Assembly (NCBI GenBank): GCA_017550625.1
Contig: JAFZOL010000048.1
Coordinates: forward strand, 1 to 52,115
Reading direction: 5' to 3'
DNA length: 52,115 bases
Origin: Clostridia bacterium
GTDB lineage: Bacteria; Bacillota; Clostridia; Oscillospirales; Acutalibacteraceae
The notes beneath the pieces are model-generated. The model was not told the DNA's origin. It worked only from the letters and a program-made list of their open reading frames with translations, and searched no databases. The position numbers and the translations under genes are program-made. Below, piece after piece: positions 42,581 to 50,878 of the stretch. Position 1 is the stretch's first letter. Each line of letters opens with the position of its first letter.

Positions 42581-43312
42581 ATGCGTTCCAAAACCTTACG
42601 CAAAGCCGTCGGCGCGGCGCTTCTGCTGCTCGCCGCTTTCGGCTTTTTCGTGTTCGTTTACAGGCTCTGCGTCTATCACTACGAATACGACCCGCAGTAC
42701 AGTCCCGTGGACTACGGGAAGTTCAATATCCTCTCGTATTTCACGGTGCAGTCGAACTTCGCCTGCTACGTGTATTTCCTCTTCGCGGGGCTGGCGCTTC
42801 TCGGGGTAAAGAAAGCGGAAAAGCTCGGCTTTTCAAAGATATTCGGCGGGCTCGTCACGCTCTACGTCCTCGTGGCCGGGATCACCTACACCGCCGGCAT
42901 CCCGATGGGCCTCACGCCCCCGTTCAAGTGGGATACCCCTGCGCACGGCTTTTCGAGCTTCATCCAGATCTATTATCACATGATCGTGCCGCCCGCCGCC
43001 CTGCTTTACTGGCTCTTCCCGCCGACGGACAAAGAGACCCCGCGCGCGGTCCTGCCGCTTTCGGCGGCGTATCCGCTCGTCTATTCGGTGTTCTCGATTT
43101 TACGCGGGCGCTTCGGCGCGATGCGTTACGTCCCCTATCCGTTCTACGACCCCGCTTTTCTCTGGGGGCTCGTGAACAAGACGGACCCCGTGAACGAGCC
43201 GGTCGCCTATCTGATGACGGCGGGGCTGCTGGTTTTCGGGATCGGCCTCTTCGTCGCGCTGATGGCAATGATCCGCGCGATTGGCAACAAACGGGCCAAA
43301 CGGCTCAAATGA
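42581..43312 (+). CDS. Pr6Pr-like six-helix membrane protein
   Basis: 243 residues with six hydrophobic helices. The segment NILSYFTVQSNFACYVYFLF matches the FT-x-QSN pattern typical of Pr6Pr / FAR-17a-like integral membrane proteins; HGFSSFIQIYYHMIVPPAALLYW continues the family outline. Animal FAR-17a relatives hydrolyse fatty acid esters with Thr and His, but bacterial members are uncharacterised. ATG 42581 is preferred over 42575 because AAAGGAG lies 7 nt before it. Confidence 0.8.
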   Translation: MRSKTLRKAVGAALLLLAAFGFFVFVYRLCVYHYEYDPQYSPVDYGKFNILSYFTVQSNFACYVYFLFAGLALLGVKKAEKLGFSKIFGGLVTLYVLVAGITYTAGIPMGLTPPFKWDTPAHGFSSFIQIYYHMIVPPAALLYWLFPPTDKETPRAVLPLSAAYPLVYSVFSILRGRFGAMRYVPYPFYDPAFLWGLVNKTDPVNEPVAYLMTAGLLVFGIGLFVALMAMIRAIGNKRAKRLK

Positions 43313-43316
43313 CGAT

Positions 43317-43347
43317 AAAAAAGCGTCCCGCCCGGGACGCTTTTTTT
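43317..43347 (+). terminator. Bidirectional terminator between Pr6Pr-like and GH16 genes
   Basis: AAGCGTCCCG / CGGGACGCTT stem (43321-43330, 43333-43342) flanked by A-run and T-run. Confidence 0.9.
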
Positions 43348-43356
43348 CACTCTTTA

Positions 43357-44286
43357 TCAGTTGTTCAAAAGTCTGTTGTACTGGTAGCACCTGACGTAAT
43401 CCACCTTGAACTCGGCGGGCCAGTTCTCGGCAGGGGTCTTACCGATCTCGCCGGTGCCGTGGCGGTCGGAGGACTGTACGCCGTTTTCGCCCGCGAACTC
43501 GCACGAGAGCAGCAGGTATTCGGGGTTCTGGCTCACGCCGCCGGTCGAAAGGCGCCCGGTCTCTTTGCCGTTGATATAGAAGATATACTCGTGCTCGTTC
43601 CACTCCACGCCATAGGTGTTATACTCGTTATAGGGGTCGTTTTCGAGATAGCACTTGCCGATCGAGTCGCCGTGGTGGCCCTCGCCGTAGCCGTCGTAGT
43701 GGATGCCGGTGGAGATGTAGTCGCCGCCGTACCAGTAGTCCTTATAATAGAAGGATTCGAACACGTCCACCTCGGTGCCGTCCTGCCCCGAGCCGTCCAC
43801 GTTGAACACGCCCTCGTTCATCATCCAGAACGCCGACCACATGCCGGTCGCGGCGGGCAAAATGCAGCGCACCTCGAAATAGCCGTAGCACTGCTCGTAT
43901 TTGTCGCGCGTGACCACCTGGCCCGTGTACCAGCCGGCCTTATAGGGCTCGAAGTTTATCACCTCGTGCCATTTGTCGTAATAGCGGTTCTCGAGCGGAT
44001 GGTCGATATACTCGGCCCTGATCACGAGGTTGCCGTCTTTTACCGACACCATGTCCTCGTGCCAGTAGCCGCCCTTACGCATGGTGACCCACCACTCGAA
44101 GCCCCATTTGCTCTTGTCGAGGGTGTCGCCGTCGAACTCGTCGCTCCACACAAGGGTAAACTGGCTCATGTCCACGGTGCGGTTCTTGTTCGGGACGTTC
44201 TGTTGCCCCGTGAGGCCGGTCACGCTCGCGAGCGTGGCGCTGATCGACAGAAAGAAAGATAAGATCGCTTTCAGAACGGTGCGCAT
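43357..44286 (-). CDS. Secreted glycoside hydrolase family 16 endoglucanase-like protein
   Basis: 309 residues with a signal peptide (1 to about 25). GH16 enzymes cut beta-1,3/1,4-glucans, laminarin, agarose or related galactans by a retaining mechanism. The catalytic signature E-V-D-V-F-E (nucleophile E172, D174, acid/base E177) is intact. Aromatic cleft residues surround it (WSDEFDG, GYFEVRCILPAATGMWSAFWMM, GVEWNEHEYIFYINGKE). GGAG precedes the ATG, and a sigma-A-like promoter is at 44321-44350. No carbohydrate-binding module or anchor is present, so it should be released or held in the wall. The exact glucan cannot be told. Confidence 0.94.
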   Translation of the reverse strand: MRTVLKAILSFFLSISATLASVTGLTGQQNVPNKNRTVDMSQFTLVWSDEFDGDTLDKSKWGFEWWVTMRKGGYWHEDMVSVKDGNLVIRAEYIDHPLENRYYDKWHEVINFEPYKAGWYTGQVVTRDKYEQCYGYFEVRCILPAATGMWSAFWMMNEGVFNVDGSGQDGTEVDVFESFYYKDYWYGGDYISTGIHYDGYGEGHHGDSIGKCYLENDPYNEYNTYGVEWNEHEYIFYINGKETGRLSTGGVSQNPEYLLLSCEFAGENGVQSSDRHGTGEIGKTPAENWPAEFKVDYVRCYQYNRLLNN

Positions 44287-44320
44287 AACGGATTCTCCTT
44301 TATCATTTATTTACGGGTTT

Positions 44321-44350
44321 ATGATAGCATACCCGCGCCGCCTCTGTCAA
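44321..44350 (-). promoter_or_regulatory. Promoter of the GH16 gene
   Basis: Minus strand TTGACA (44350-44345), 18-nt spacer, TATCAT (44326-44321). Confidence 0.8.
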
Positions 44351-44363
44351 GCGCGTTCTCTTT

Positions 44364-45059
44364 TCAGAGGCAGGCGTCGGTCTCGATGTAGTCCGCGCCC
44401 ATCGCGGCGAGGGCTTCCATCTCGGAATAGTCGTTCACGGTCCACACGCCCACCTCGAGGCCGTGGGCGTGGAAGGCGTCGAGCATCTCCCTCGTGAGGG
44501 CGGTCTTCGACACGTCGATCGAAAAGCCCCGCGAAAAGCAGCGCTCATAGGGTTCGGGCTCGTTGTCGCCGTAGGTGAGCATCAGCGGCAGCTTCGGGAA
44601 CATCGCCCGCGCCTTCAAAAGGTTGTCGAAATCGAACGACTGCAGAATGCACCGGTCGAGGCGGTAAACCTCCTCCGCCAGCCGGAACACCTCACGCGTC
44701 TCGGCGTCCGTGAACGGGCCCTTGAGCTCGATGAAGCAGATCATATCATAGCGCTTCATCGTTTCGAGATATTCCCGGAACGAGGCGAGGTACACGACGT
44801 CGTCGCTCTCGTCGTTCTGCAGGGGCTTGGCGCACAGCTCGTCGAACGTGTGGTCCTTGACGGGCAGGGAAGTGCCGTCGGCAAAGTCGACGTCGTCGTT
44901 GTGGTTGAGCACCAACACGCCGTCCTTCGTCACGCGCACGTCGGTCTCGGCGCCGCCCGCGCCCTTTTCGCCCGCCTTTTCGAAGGCGAGCACGGTGTTG
45001 TCGGGGTATTTCGCCGAATACCCCCGGTGCGCGATGATCACGGGCCTGTTTTCTCTCAT
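44364..45059 (-). CDS. Glycerophosphodiester phosphodiesterase
   Basis: 231 residues, cytosolic. GDPD enzymes split glycerophosphodiesters (deacylated phospholipids) to glycerol-3-phosphate and an alcohol. The catalytic set is visible: HRG at 11-13, E38 and D40 in GGAETDVRVTKDGVLV, and H53 in LNHND, followed by FIELKG and the Asp/Trp-containing end VGVWTVNDYSEMEALAAMGADYIETD. GAAAGGAAG precedes the ATG. Promoter 45085-45113 points to it; the next gene upstream is divergent. Confidence 0.95.
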   Translation of the reverse strand: MRENRPVIIAHRGYSAKYPDNTVLAFEKAGEKGAGGAETDVRVTKDGVLVLNHNDDVDFADGTSLPVKDHTFDELCAKPLQNDESDDVVYLASFREYLETMKRYDMICFIELKGPFTDAETREVFRLAEEVYRLDRCILQSFDFDNLLKARAMFPKLPLMLTYGDNEPEPYERCFSRGFSIDVSKTALTREMLDAFHAHGLEVGVWTVNDYSEMEALAAMGADYIETDACL

Positions 45060-45084
45060 AGTTCTCGCTTCCTTTCACGCTTTT

Positions 45085-45113
45085 ATCCTACCTCTTTTCG
45101 GGCGCGATGTCAA
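45085..45113 (-). promoter_or_regulatory. Promoter of the glycerophosphodiesterase gene
   Basis: Minus strand TTGACA (45113-45108), 17-nt spacer, TAGGAT (45090-45085). It is back to back with the XRE promoter, only 12 nt away. Confidence 0.75.
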
Positions 45114-45125
45114 TTTTCTTTTCGC

Positions 45126-45154
45126 TTGACAAGGGAATAAAAAAGCAGTAAAAT
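45126..45154 (+). promoter_or_regulatory. Promoter of the XRE-type membrane regulator
   Basis: TTGACA (45126-45131), 17-nt spacer, TAAAAT (45149-45154). The leader to the ATG at 45308 is about 147 nt and contains the palindrome at 45199-45212. Confidence 0.8.
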
Positions 45155-45198
45155 TTCTCTTTGGACGCCGGTTTTTGTAAAAAGAAACCGCAAAAAGC

Positions 45199-45212
45199 GC
45201 GGTTGCAACCGC
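45199..45212. promoter_or_regulatory. Perfect 14-bp palindrome, candidate operator
   Basis: GCGGTTGCAACCGC, with the related half CGGTTGCGCG directly after. It lies in the leader of an XRE-type regulator gene, a usual place for autoregulation; binding is an inference. Confidence 0.45.
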
Positions 45213-45307
45213 CGGTTGCGCGATTTCAAGGCGCGCTTTCTTGCCCGTAACCGCCGAAAATGGTAAGCTGAAGGCGCAAGGACAACGAACCGGAAGGAGA
45301 ATGAAAC

Positions 45308-46309
45308 ATGATACTTGCCGATAAAATCATCGACCTCAGAAAAAAGAACGGCTGGTCCCAGGAGGAGCTCGCCGAAAAGCTGGACGTGAGCCGTCAGGCC
45401 GTCTCGAAATGGGAGAGCGCGCAGTCGGTGCCCGATATGAACAGGGTGCTGCTGATGAGCGAAGTGTTCGGCGTGACCACCGATTATCTATTGAAAGACG
45501 AGCTCGGCGCGGAGTCCGTGCCCACTTCGCCCCTGCCCGAGGACGCGGGCAAAGATCTCAGGCGCGTTTCGATGGAAGAGGCGCAGGCGTTCATCCGCCA
45601 CAGAAAGCAGAGCGCGGCGAAAATTTCGCTCGGCGTGCTGATGTGCATCCTTTCGCCCATCGCGATCGTGCTGCTGAGCGTAGGGCAGGAGAGCGGCGTC
45701 GTCCGCCTGTCCGAGCAGCAGGCCGCGGGGCTCGGGCTTTTGCCCCTGTTCCTGCTCGTGGGCGGGGCCGTGGCGCTGTTCGTGCTCGCGGGCCTCTCGG
45801 GCAGACCCTATGAATACCTTGATAAAGAGTGCTTTGAAACCGAATACGGCGTGTCGGGGTACGTCCGCGAGCAGCAGGAGAAGGACCGCCCCTCGTTCGT
45901 CACGCGTCTCGTGCTCGGCGTGGTGCTGTGCGTGATGTCGGCGGTGCCGATCTTCGTGGCGATGCTCTGGCCCGAAAACAATGAGATCGGCGACTTCCGC
46001 TACGCGGTGGCCGTGGCCGCCCTGCTGGCGCTCGTGGCGCTCGGCGTGTATCTGATCGTGAACGCCGGCGTCGCCTTCGGCGCGTACGCGGTCCTGCTTG
46101 AAGAAGGGGACCACTCCCGCGAGACCAAAGAGGCCCAGCACCGGATGCAGACCGTCGCCTCGATCTATTGGGGCGTCGTGACCGCCGGATATCTTGCCTA
46201 CAGCTTCATCACGATGGACTGGGCGCGCAGCTGGATCGTATGGCCCGTGGCGGGCGTGCTCTACGGCGTCATCGCCGCCGTCTACACCGCGGTCGGGAAG
46301 AAGAATTAA
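45308..46309 (+). CDS. XRE-family DNA-binding protein with C-terminal membrane domain
   Basis: 333 residues. An N-terminal helix-turn-helix of the Cro/C1 type (about 5-60: KNGWSQEELAEKLDVSRQAVSKWES and VTTDYLLKDE) is followed by a linker and five or six transmembrane helices (about 110-135, 140-160, 195-220, 230-260, 285-330). The combination suggests a membrane-bound regulator. Similar proteins are frequent in Clostridia and are often described as helix-turn-helix proteins with DUF-type membrane tails, of unknown signal. AAGGAG precedes the ATG. The stretch after it lacks genes for 1.1 kb. Confidence 0.88.
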   Translation: MILADKIIDLRKKNGWSQEELAEKLDVSRQAVSKWESAQSVPDMNRVLLMSEVFGVTTDYLLKDELGAESVPTSPLPEDAGKDLRRVSMEEAQAFIRHRKQSAAKISLGVLMCILSPIAIVLLSVGQESGVVRLSEQQAAGLGLLPLFLLVGGAVALFVLAGLSGRPYEYLDKECFETEYGVSGYVREQQEKDRPSFVTRLVLGVVLCVMSAVPIFVAMLWPENNEIGDFRYAVAVAALLALVALGVYLIVNAGVAFGAYAVLLEEGDHSRETKEAQHRMQTVASIYWGVVTAGYLAYSFITMDWARSWIVWPVAGVLYGVIAAVYTAVGKKN

Positions 46310-46310
46310 G

Positions 46311-46402
46311 CGCGGCAGAGCCGCGCGGGTGCGCGGGCGCACGGGTGCACGGGCGCACGGGTGCACGGGTGCACGGGTGCACGGGCACGCGGCAGAGCCG
46401 CG
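46311..46402. repeat. 8-bp minisatellite flanked by 15-bp direct repeats
   Basis: Eight units of (A/G)CGGG(T/C)GC-like sequence (46325-46388) are bracketed by two identical copies of CGCGGCAGAGCCGCG (46311-46325 and 46388-46402), each itself a hairpin with loop AGA. The left copy begins 2 nt after the stop codon of the XRE gene. Confidence 0.85.
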
Positions 46403-46404
46403 TT

Positions 46405-46480
46405 GAAAAAATACAAAACACAAAATACAAAATGAAGCGGCCGGAGGCCGGGGAGCGCGGGAGCATCTCGCGCTCTTTTA
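46405..46480. repeat. AT tract and GC-rich tail of a composite intergenic repeat
   Basis: ACAAAACACAAAATACAAAAT-like units (46405-46435) are followed by CCGGAGGCC...GGGGAGCGCGGGAGC...CGCGCT. The same order, minisatellite then AT tract then this GC-rich tail, is seen at 38388-38560. Confidence 0.6.
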
Positions 46481-47130
46481 TTATTTGGTAGCGCGGCAGC
46501 CGTACACGGCCCGTCCCCCTCTGTCCGCTTCGCGGACATCTCCCCCGCCCCGCGGGGGAGTCTGCCTCTGCCGCTGCGGGAGCGAGTTTTCGGGTTCATT
46601 CCCGGTTGGTCGGCAATGCCCGCCTGCCGGTAGTACGGCTGGGTCTCGGCTCCCGCCTCGGTCGGCGCTTCTGCCTGCGGCAGAGGTGTCCACCGGACAC
46701 CCGCGCCCTACAGCCGTTTGTTCCCTACGGAGTGGGGTGGGTCGATTTGACGGAAAAGACGGGGAATAAATAAAACCCGATTCAAATCGATCCCATCCCC
46801 GACGTGGGGAAGTCGCGGCGGCGCCCGCTTGTTTTTTACGATAAATGTGGACGGCGGGGTCGTTGGTTTCGTGACTTTGATTCTTTATGAATGATTGAGA
46901 TATGAGAAGAAGACTGTTCGTCGCCCAGACAGATCCAAAACCGCTCGTCTTTCCGTCGTGTTTCCCCGCGTCGGGGAGTCTCGCCGTACGGCTCAACCCC
47001 CGCTCCGCAGGGAAAGAACGGCTGTGGGCAGCCGTACTACCGACAAGCGCCCCGCCGTCACGACTGTTGAAAGACGGCCGCTTTTGCACGGGAAGAATGA
47101 AATGCACCGAACGGCACTGAGGTGCCGTGC
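46481..47130. repeat. Imperfect inverted duplication in a gene-free region
   Basis: The segment 46710-46737 (starts ACAGCCGTTTGTTCCC) is inverted with few mismatches at 46997-47025, and GGTAGTACGGCTG near 46630 recurs inverted near 47033. Short GC hairpins such as GTCCGCTTCGCGGAC (46521-46535) are of a type common between genes of gut Clostridia. No credible gene lies between 46310 and 47412; the frames there are open only because of base composition. A further AT tract is at 47172-47205. Confidence 0.55.
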
Positions 47131-47355
47131 TACGGGCGCCCCTCCGCCCGGCCTTTCTCCCGCATCTCATACAATTTTGTATTTTGTATTTTGCATTTTG
47201 CCCGGTCGAAAACATAGTCGCCTGCCTTCGCTTGGGGCGCTCGGCACGCTCGTTGTTTTCTCCGGACTGCGGTTCGCCTTCATCCGACACCGTCGGCGGC
47301 GAATCCTCGTCCCCTCGGCCCCTCGGCCCTGTGCGCTCTTGGCCCTTTTTCCCTC

Positions 47356-47384
47356 TTGCAACCCGCCTATAATTATGCTATACT
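47356..47384 (+). promoter_or_regulatory. Promoter of the lipoprotein / phosphoesterase genes
   Basis: TTGCAA (47356-47361), 17-nt spacer, TATACT (47379-47384) with upstream TGC; ATG 28 nt downstream. Confidence 0.85.
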
Positions 47385-47412
47385 ATATTAGTTCGCGAAA
47401 GGAGGGATCGGT

Positions 47413-48393
47413 ATGGCGAAACGCGTCGTTTCTCTGCTGCTGGCGCTGGTGCTGGCGGTCTCTCTGGCTGCGTGCGGCGAGACGGCCGAGGAATATCCCC
47501 TCACCGTGAACGGCACGCCCGTGAACGGCGAGATCTTCCGCTATTTTTACGATCTCGCCTGCGCCGACGAAACGCTTACGAGCCGCGAGGCGCGCATGCA
47601 GTCCGCCACCGAGCGCTGCATCCGCTACGTGGCGGTGAACTCCACCTTCCGCGCGTGGGGCCTCAGCCTCACGGGCGCCGAAAAGGCCGCCTGCGCCGAG
47701 CGCGCGAACGCCCTGTGGCGCGCGATGTCGGCCCACTATAAGCGCATCGGCGTGTCGAAAGAGACGTTTCTGAAGCTCCGCCTCTCCGACACCTACATCG
47801 AAAATATGCGCTTCGCTTTGTTTGACCGCGGCGGCACGAAGCCCCTCAGCGACGCCCTGCTCAAAAGCTATTTCGAGCAGAGTTACGTGGCGGTCAAAAT
47901 GGTGCGCTGCAACCTTTACGACACCGATATCTACGGCTCTCGCGTCGAATATTCCCAGGAGATGCTGCAGGCCATCCTCGAGCGCTACAACTACGCCGTG
48001 GACCAGATCAACATGGGCGTGGCGCTCGATTTCATGTACGCCTCGCTCATCAACGAGGGCAACGACGAGGTCCGGCAGGCGCTCAAGACCGAGATCGTGC
48101 CGCGCGACACCGCCGACTACCCGGCAGGGTTTTTCGACTTCGTGAAAAACATGGCCAACGGCAAGGCCGCAATCATGGATTTCGACGACTATCTCTTTCT
48201 CGTCTACCGCGTCGACATCCTGTCCGACAACAATTACTTTGAAGAGAACCGGCAGGACTGCCTTTTGGTCGTCTCCGAGCCCTATCTCCAGAGCGAGATC
48301 AACAATATGTGCAACGCGTATTCCTCGGTGCGCAATTCCGGCGCCGTGGAAGACTGCTGCCGCACGGTCGAAAAGGTCCGCGGCGCGCTTTGA
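47413..48393 (+). CDS. Lipoprotein, SurA/PrsA-like N-terminal segment
   Basis: 326 residues. The signal peptide ends SLAAC (lipid Cys 21). The following segment PLTVNGTPVNGEIFRYFYD resembles the start of SurA_N/PrsA-type foldases. The remainder is helical with conserved-looking aromatic residues, but no parvulin (rotamase) domain is apparent, so catalytic prolyl isomerisation is doubtful. A chaperone-like role outside the membrane is an inference. AAAGGAGG precedes the ATG. The downstream phosphoesterase starts 38 nt later with its own ribosome binding site and no terminator between, so they share a transcript. Confidence 0.8.
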   Translation: MAKRVVSLLLALVLAVSLAACGETAEEYPLTVNGTPVNGEIFRYFYDLACADETLTSREARMQSATERCIRYVAVNSTFRAWGLSLTGAEKAACAERANALWRAMSAHYKRIGVSKETFLKLRLSDTYIENMRFALFDRGGTKPLSDALLKSYFEQSYVAVKMVRCNLYDTDIYGSRVEYSQEMLQAILERYNYAVDQINMGVALDFMYASLINEGNDEVRQALKTEIVPRDTADYPAGFFDFVKNMANGKAAIMDFDDYLFLVYRVDILSDNNYFEENRQDCLLVVSEPYLQSEINNMCNAYSSVRNSGAVEDCCRTVEKVRGAL

Positions 48394-48431
48394 GGCGTGC
48401 CGCGGCAAAAATATATCCGGGAGGACTGCTT

Positions 48432-49772
48432 ATGGACCCCTTCAGGCTGCTGCTCATCACCGACACCCACTACTTTGCCTCAAAGCTCGGCTGCCGGGGC
48501 GAAGCGTACGACGAGTTCATGAAGCTCGAGCAGAAATGCTATGCCGAGACCGAGGCGATCAACAGGGCCGCTTTTAAGTGGCTGAACGACACCGACCTCG
48601 CCGACACGGTGCTCATCGCGGGCGACCTTTCGTTCAACGGCGAAAAGGAGAGCCACCTTGAGTTCATCGAGCTCTTGAAAGACCTCAAGGCGCACGGCAA
48701 GCGCGTTTACGTGATCACCGCCGGGCACGACTTCAACGACCACCCCTTCGCCTTCGACGAAACGGGCAGACTCGAACCCGAGGGCACGAAGCGCGAGGAG
48801 CTTTACGGCCTCTATCACGAGTTCGGCTTCGACTCCGCCTTGGCCGTGGACGAAGAAAACCTCTCTTACGTCGCCGAGCTCGCGCCCGGTCTCAGGCTCC
48901 TTGCCCTCAACAACGACGGCGACGGCAAGTGCGGGCACACCTATTCCGCGCGGCAGATCGAGTGGATCCTCAAACAGACCAAACAGGCCCGCGAGGACGG
49001 CGCTGTGATGATCGCGATGAACCACTATCCGCTGCTGCCCGGCGTGCCGCTGTTTAAGCTCCTCGGCGGCGAGGTCGTGATGAAGAACGCCGACTACATC
49101 ACCACCCTGCTCGCCGACGAGGGCGTGCACCTGTGCTTCACCGGCCACATGCACAACATGTCGATCAACCTCAAGACCACCGAAAAGGGCAATAAGTTCT
49201 ACGACGTGTGCACGGGCTCGCTGATCGGTCACCCCGCGGGCATCCGGCTCGTGAGCTTCACCGACCATTACAACACCGTCGGCGTCGAGACCCTGCCGAT
49301 CCCCGATTTCGAGTGGGATTTCAAAGGCGTCACGCAGGAGGCGTACATGCGCCGCCAGTTCGACAGCATGATCAACACGATGCTCACCTACATGCGCGAC
49401 GACCCCAAGCGCTTTCTCGGCAAGATCGGCATGAAAAACGCCGCCCCCGCCGCCGTGGAAGCGGTGGGCAAGCTCGGGCAGAAGCTCAACGCCGCCACCG
49501 TGGGGCAGGTATGCCGGCTCCTGATGGCGAAATGCGACGACTCGATCAAGGATATCCGCTTCGTGGACTTCGCCCGCGGTCTCGTGCGCCACGCCTTCGA
49601 GGGCAACATGCCCTACGTCAAGGGCACGCCCGAGCACGACGCCGTGATGGGGGCGCTGGGCAAATTCGCGAGCCGCGTGAACGCGGGCGGCGCGAAGCTT
49701 TCGGACCTCATCGAAGGCACCATCGGCAAATACGGCCTTGACGACCTGAACGAGACCCTGACTTTAGTCTGA
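48432..49772 (+). CDS. Calcineurin-like metallophosphoesterase, cytosolic
   Basis: 446 residues, no signal peptide. Metal-ligand motifs: LLITDTHYF (D-x-H), IAGDLSFNGE (GD), then ITAGHDFNDHPF where the usual GNHD reads GHDF, MNHYPLL, and FTGHMHNMSI (GHMH in place of GHTH). The C-terminal 120 residues are helical and outside the core fold. Related enzymes of Firmicutes act on cyclic nucleotides, lipids or sugars; the substrate is open. GGGAGGA precedes ATG 48432; an overlapping longer frame starting within the lipoprotein gene has no ribosome binding site and is rejected. A dehydrogenase follows 16 nt later. Confidence 0.87.
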   Translation: MDPFRLLLITDTHYFASKLGCRGEAYDEFMKLEQKCYAETEAINRAAFKWLNDTDLADTVLIAGDLSFNGEKESHLEFIELLKDLKAHGKRVYVITAGHDFNDHPFAFDETGRLEPEGTKREELYGLYHEFGFDSALAVDEENLSYVAELAPGLRLLALNNDGDGKCGHTYSARQIEWILKQTKQAREDGAVMIAMNHYPLLPGVPLFKLLGGEVVMKNADYITTLLADEGVHLCFTGHMHNMSINLKTTEKGNKFYDVCTGSLIGHPAGIRLVSFTDHYNTVGVETLPIPDFEWDFKGVTQEAYMRRQFDSMINTMLTYMRDDPKRFLGKIGMKNAAPAAVEAVGKLGQKLNAATVGQVCRLLMAKCDDSIKDIRFVDFARGLVRHAFEGNMPYVKGTPEHDAVMGALGKFASRVNAGGAKLSDLIEGTIGKYGLDDLNETLTLV

Positions 49773-49788
49773 ACAGAAAGGAACCGCC

Positions 49789-50748
49789 ATGAAAATCGTG
49801 ATTCTGGACTCCGTGTCCGCGAACCCCGGCGACCTCAGCTGGGATTTTCTGAAAAAATACGGCGAGCTGACGGTATACGACCGCTCGCTCACCGAAGACC
49901 TTGTGATCGAGCGCGCCGCCGACGCGGATATCGCGATCATCAACAAGACCGTGATCACACGAAGGGTGGCCGAAAGCCTGCCCAAGCTCAAGCTCATCGC
50001 CCTGCTCGCCACCGGCTATAACGTGGTGGACTGCGACGCCTGCAAAGAGCACGGCATTATGGTGGCGAACGTGCCGAGCTATTCGGGCTTCGCCGTGGCG
50101 CAGCAGACGATGGCGTTCATTTTAGCCTTCGCCAACAAGATCGCCCCGCACTCCGATTCCGTGCACCGCGGCGAATGGGTCGCGAGCGCCGATTTCTCGT
50201 ATTTCCTCACCGCCCCCACCGAGCTCTCGGGCAAGACGCTGGGCGTGATCGGCTACGGCAACATCGGGCAGCGCGTGGCGAAAATGGCGGGGGCGTTCGA
50301 GATGCGCGTGCTCGCGAACACCGCCCACCCCGAAAAATACCCCGACGCGGACGTCGAGTTTTTGCCGCTTGACGAGATGCTACCGCAGTGCGATTTCGTT
50401 TCGCTCCACATCCCGCAGACGCCCGCCACCGTGAAGCTCGTGAACGACGACTTCATTTCGAAGATGAAGCCCGGCGCGATCCTCGTGAACAACGCCCGCG
50501 GCGGCGAGCTGGACGAGGACGCCGTCGCGAGAGCCTTGAATGAAGGGCGTCTCGGCGGCCTCGGCGCGGACATGCTCTCTACCGAGCCCCCGAAGGCCGA
50601 CAACCCCCTTCTCACCGCGAAAAACGCCCTCATCACGCCCCACATCGCGTGGGCGGGGCTCGAGACGCGCAGCCGCCTGATGGGCATCCTCGAACAGAAC
50701 ATCGCGATGTTCCTCGCCGGAAAGCCGCAGAACATCGTGAACCTGTAA
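49789..50748 (+). CDS. D-2-hydroxyacid dehydrogenase (hydroxypyruvate/glycerate type)
   Basis: 319 residues. The family reduces 2-keto acids to D-2-hydroxyacids with NAD(P)H in the cytosol. The NAD site GYGNIGQR (155-162), the catalytic Arg in NNARGGELDED, the Glu region and His in TPHIAWAG are present, with LATGYNVVD in the substrate domain. Sequence style is closest to glycerate dehydrogenase (HprA-like), but lactate or other acids are possible. AAAGGA precedes the ATG. It is the last gene of the run starting at 47413. Confidence 0.92.
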   Translation: MKIVILDSVSANPGDLSWDFLKKYGELTVYDRSLTEDLVIERAADADIAIINKTVITRRVAESLPKLKLIALLATGYNVVDCDACKEHGIMVANVPSYSGFAVAQQTMAFILAFANKIAPHSDSVHRGEWVASADFSYFLTAPTELSGKTLGVIGYGNIGQRVAKMAGAFEMRVLANTAHPEKYPDADVEFLPLDEMLPQCDFVSLHIPQTPATVKLVNDDFISKMKPGAILVNNARGGELDEDAVARALNEGRLGGLGADMLSTEPPKADNPLLTAKNALITPHIAWAGLETRSRLMGILEQNIAMFLAGKPQNIVNL

Positions 50749-50798
50749 GCGGGTTTTTCGATCGATTCGCGCGATTTGATAAAATTTTGCCAAAGCCC

Positions 50799-50827
50799 TT
50801 GCAAATCGCGGGAAAACCGTATATACT
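50799..50827 (+). promoter_or_regulatory. Promoter of gap
   Basis: TTGCAA (50799-50804), 17-nt spacer, TATACT (50822-50827). ATG about 52 nt downstream. Confidence 0.85.
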
Positions 50828-50878
50828 ATATTGTGGAAAAATAAGGAGCGCAAAGCTCTGAAAAACGGAGGATATTTT

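Noticed and set aside
46481-47509. Open frames of 200-270 codons on both strands in the gene-free stretch
   Set aside because: Arg/Pro/Ser-rich translations without motifs, crossing repeats and the promoter at 47356-47384; explained by GC-rich composition.
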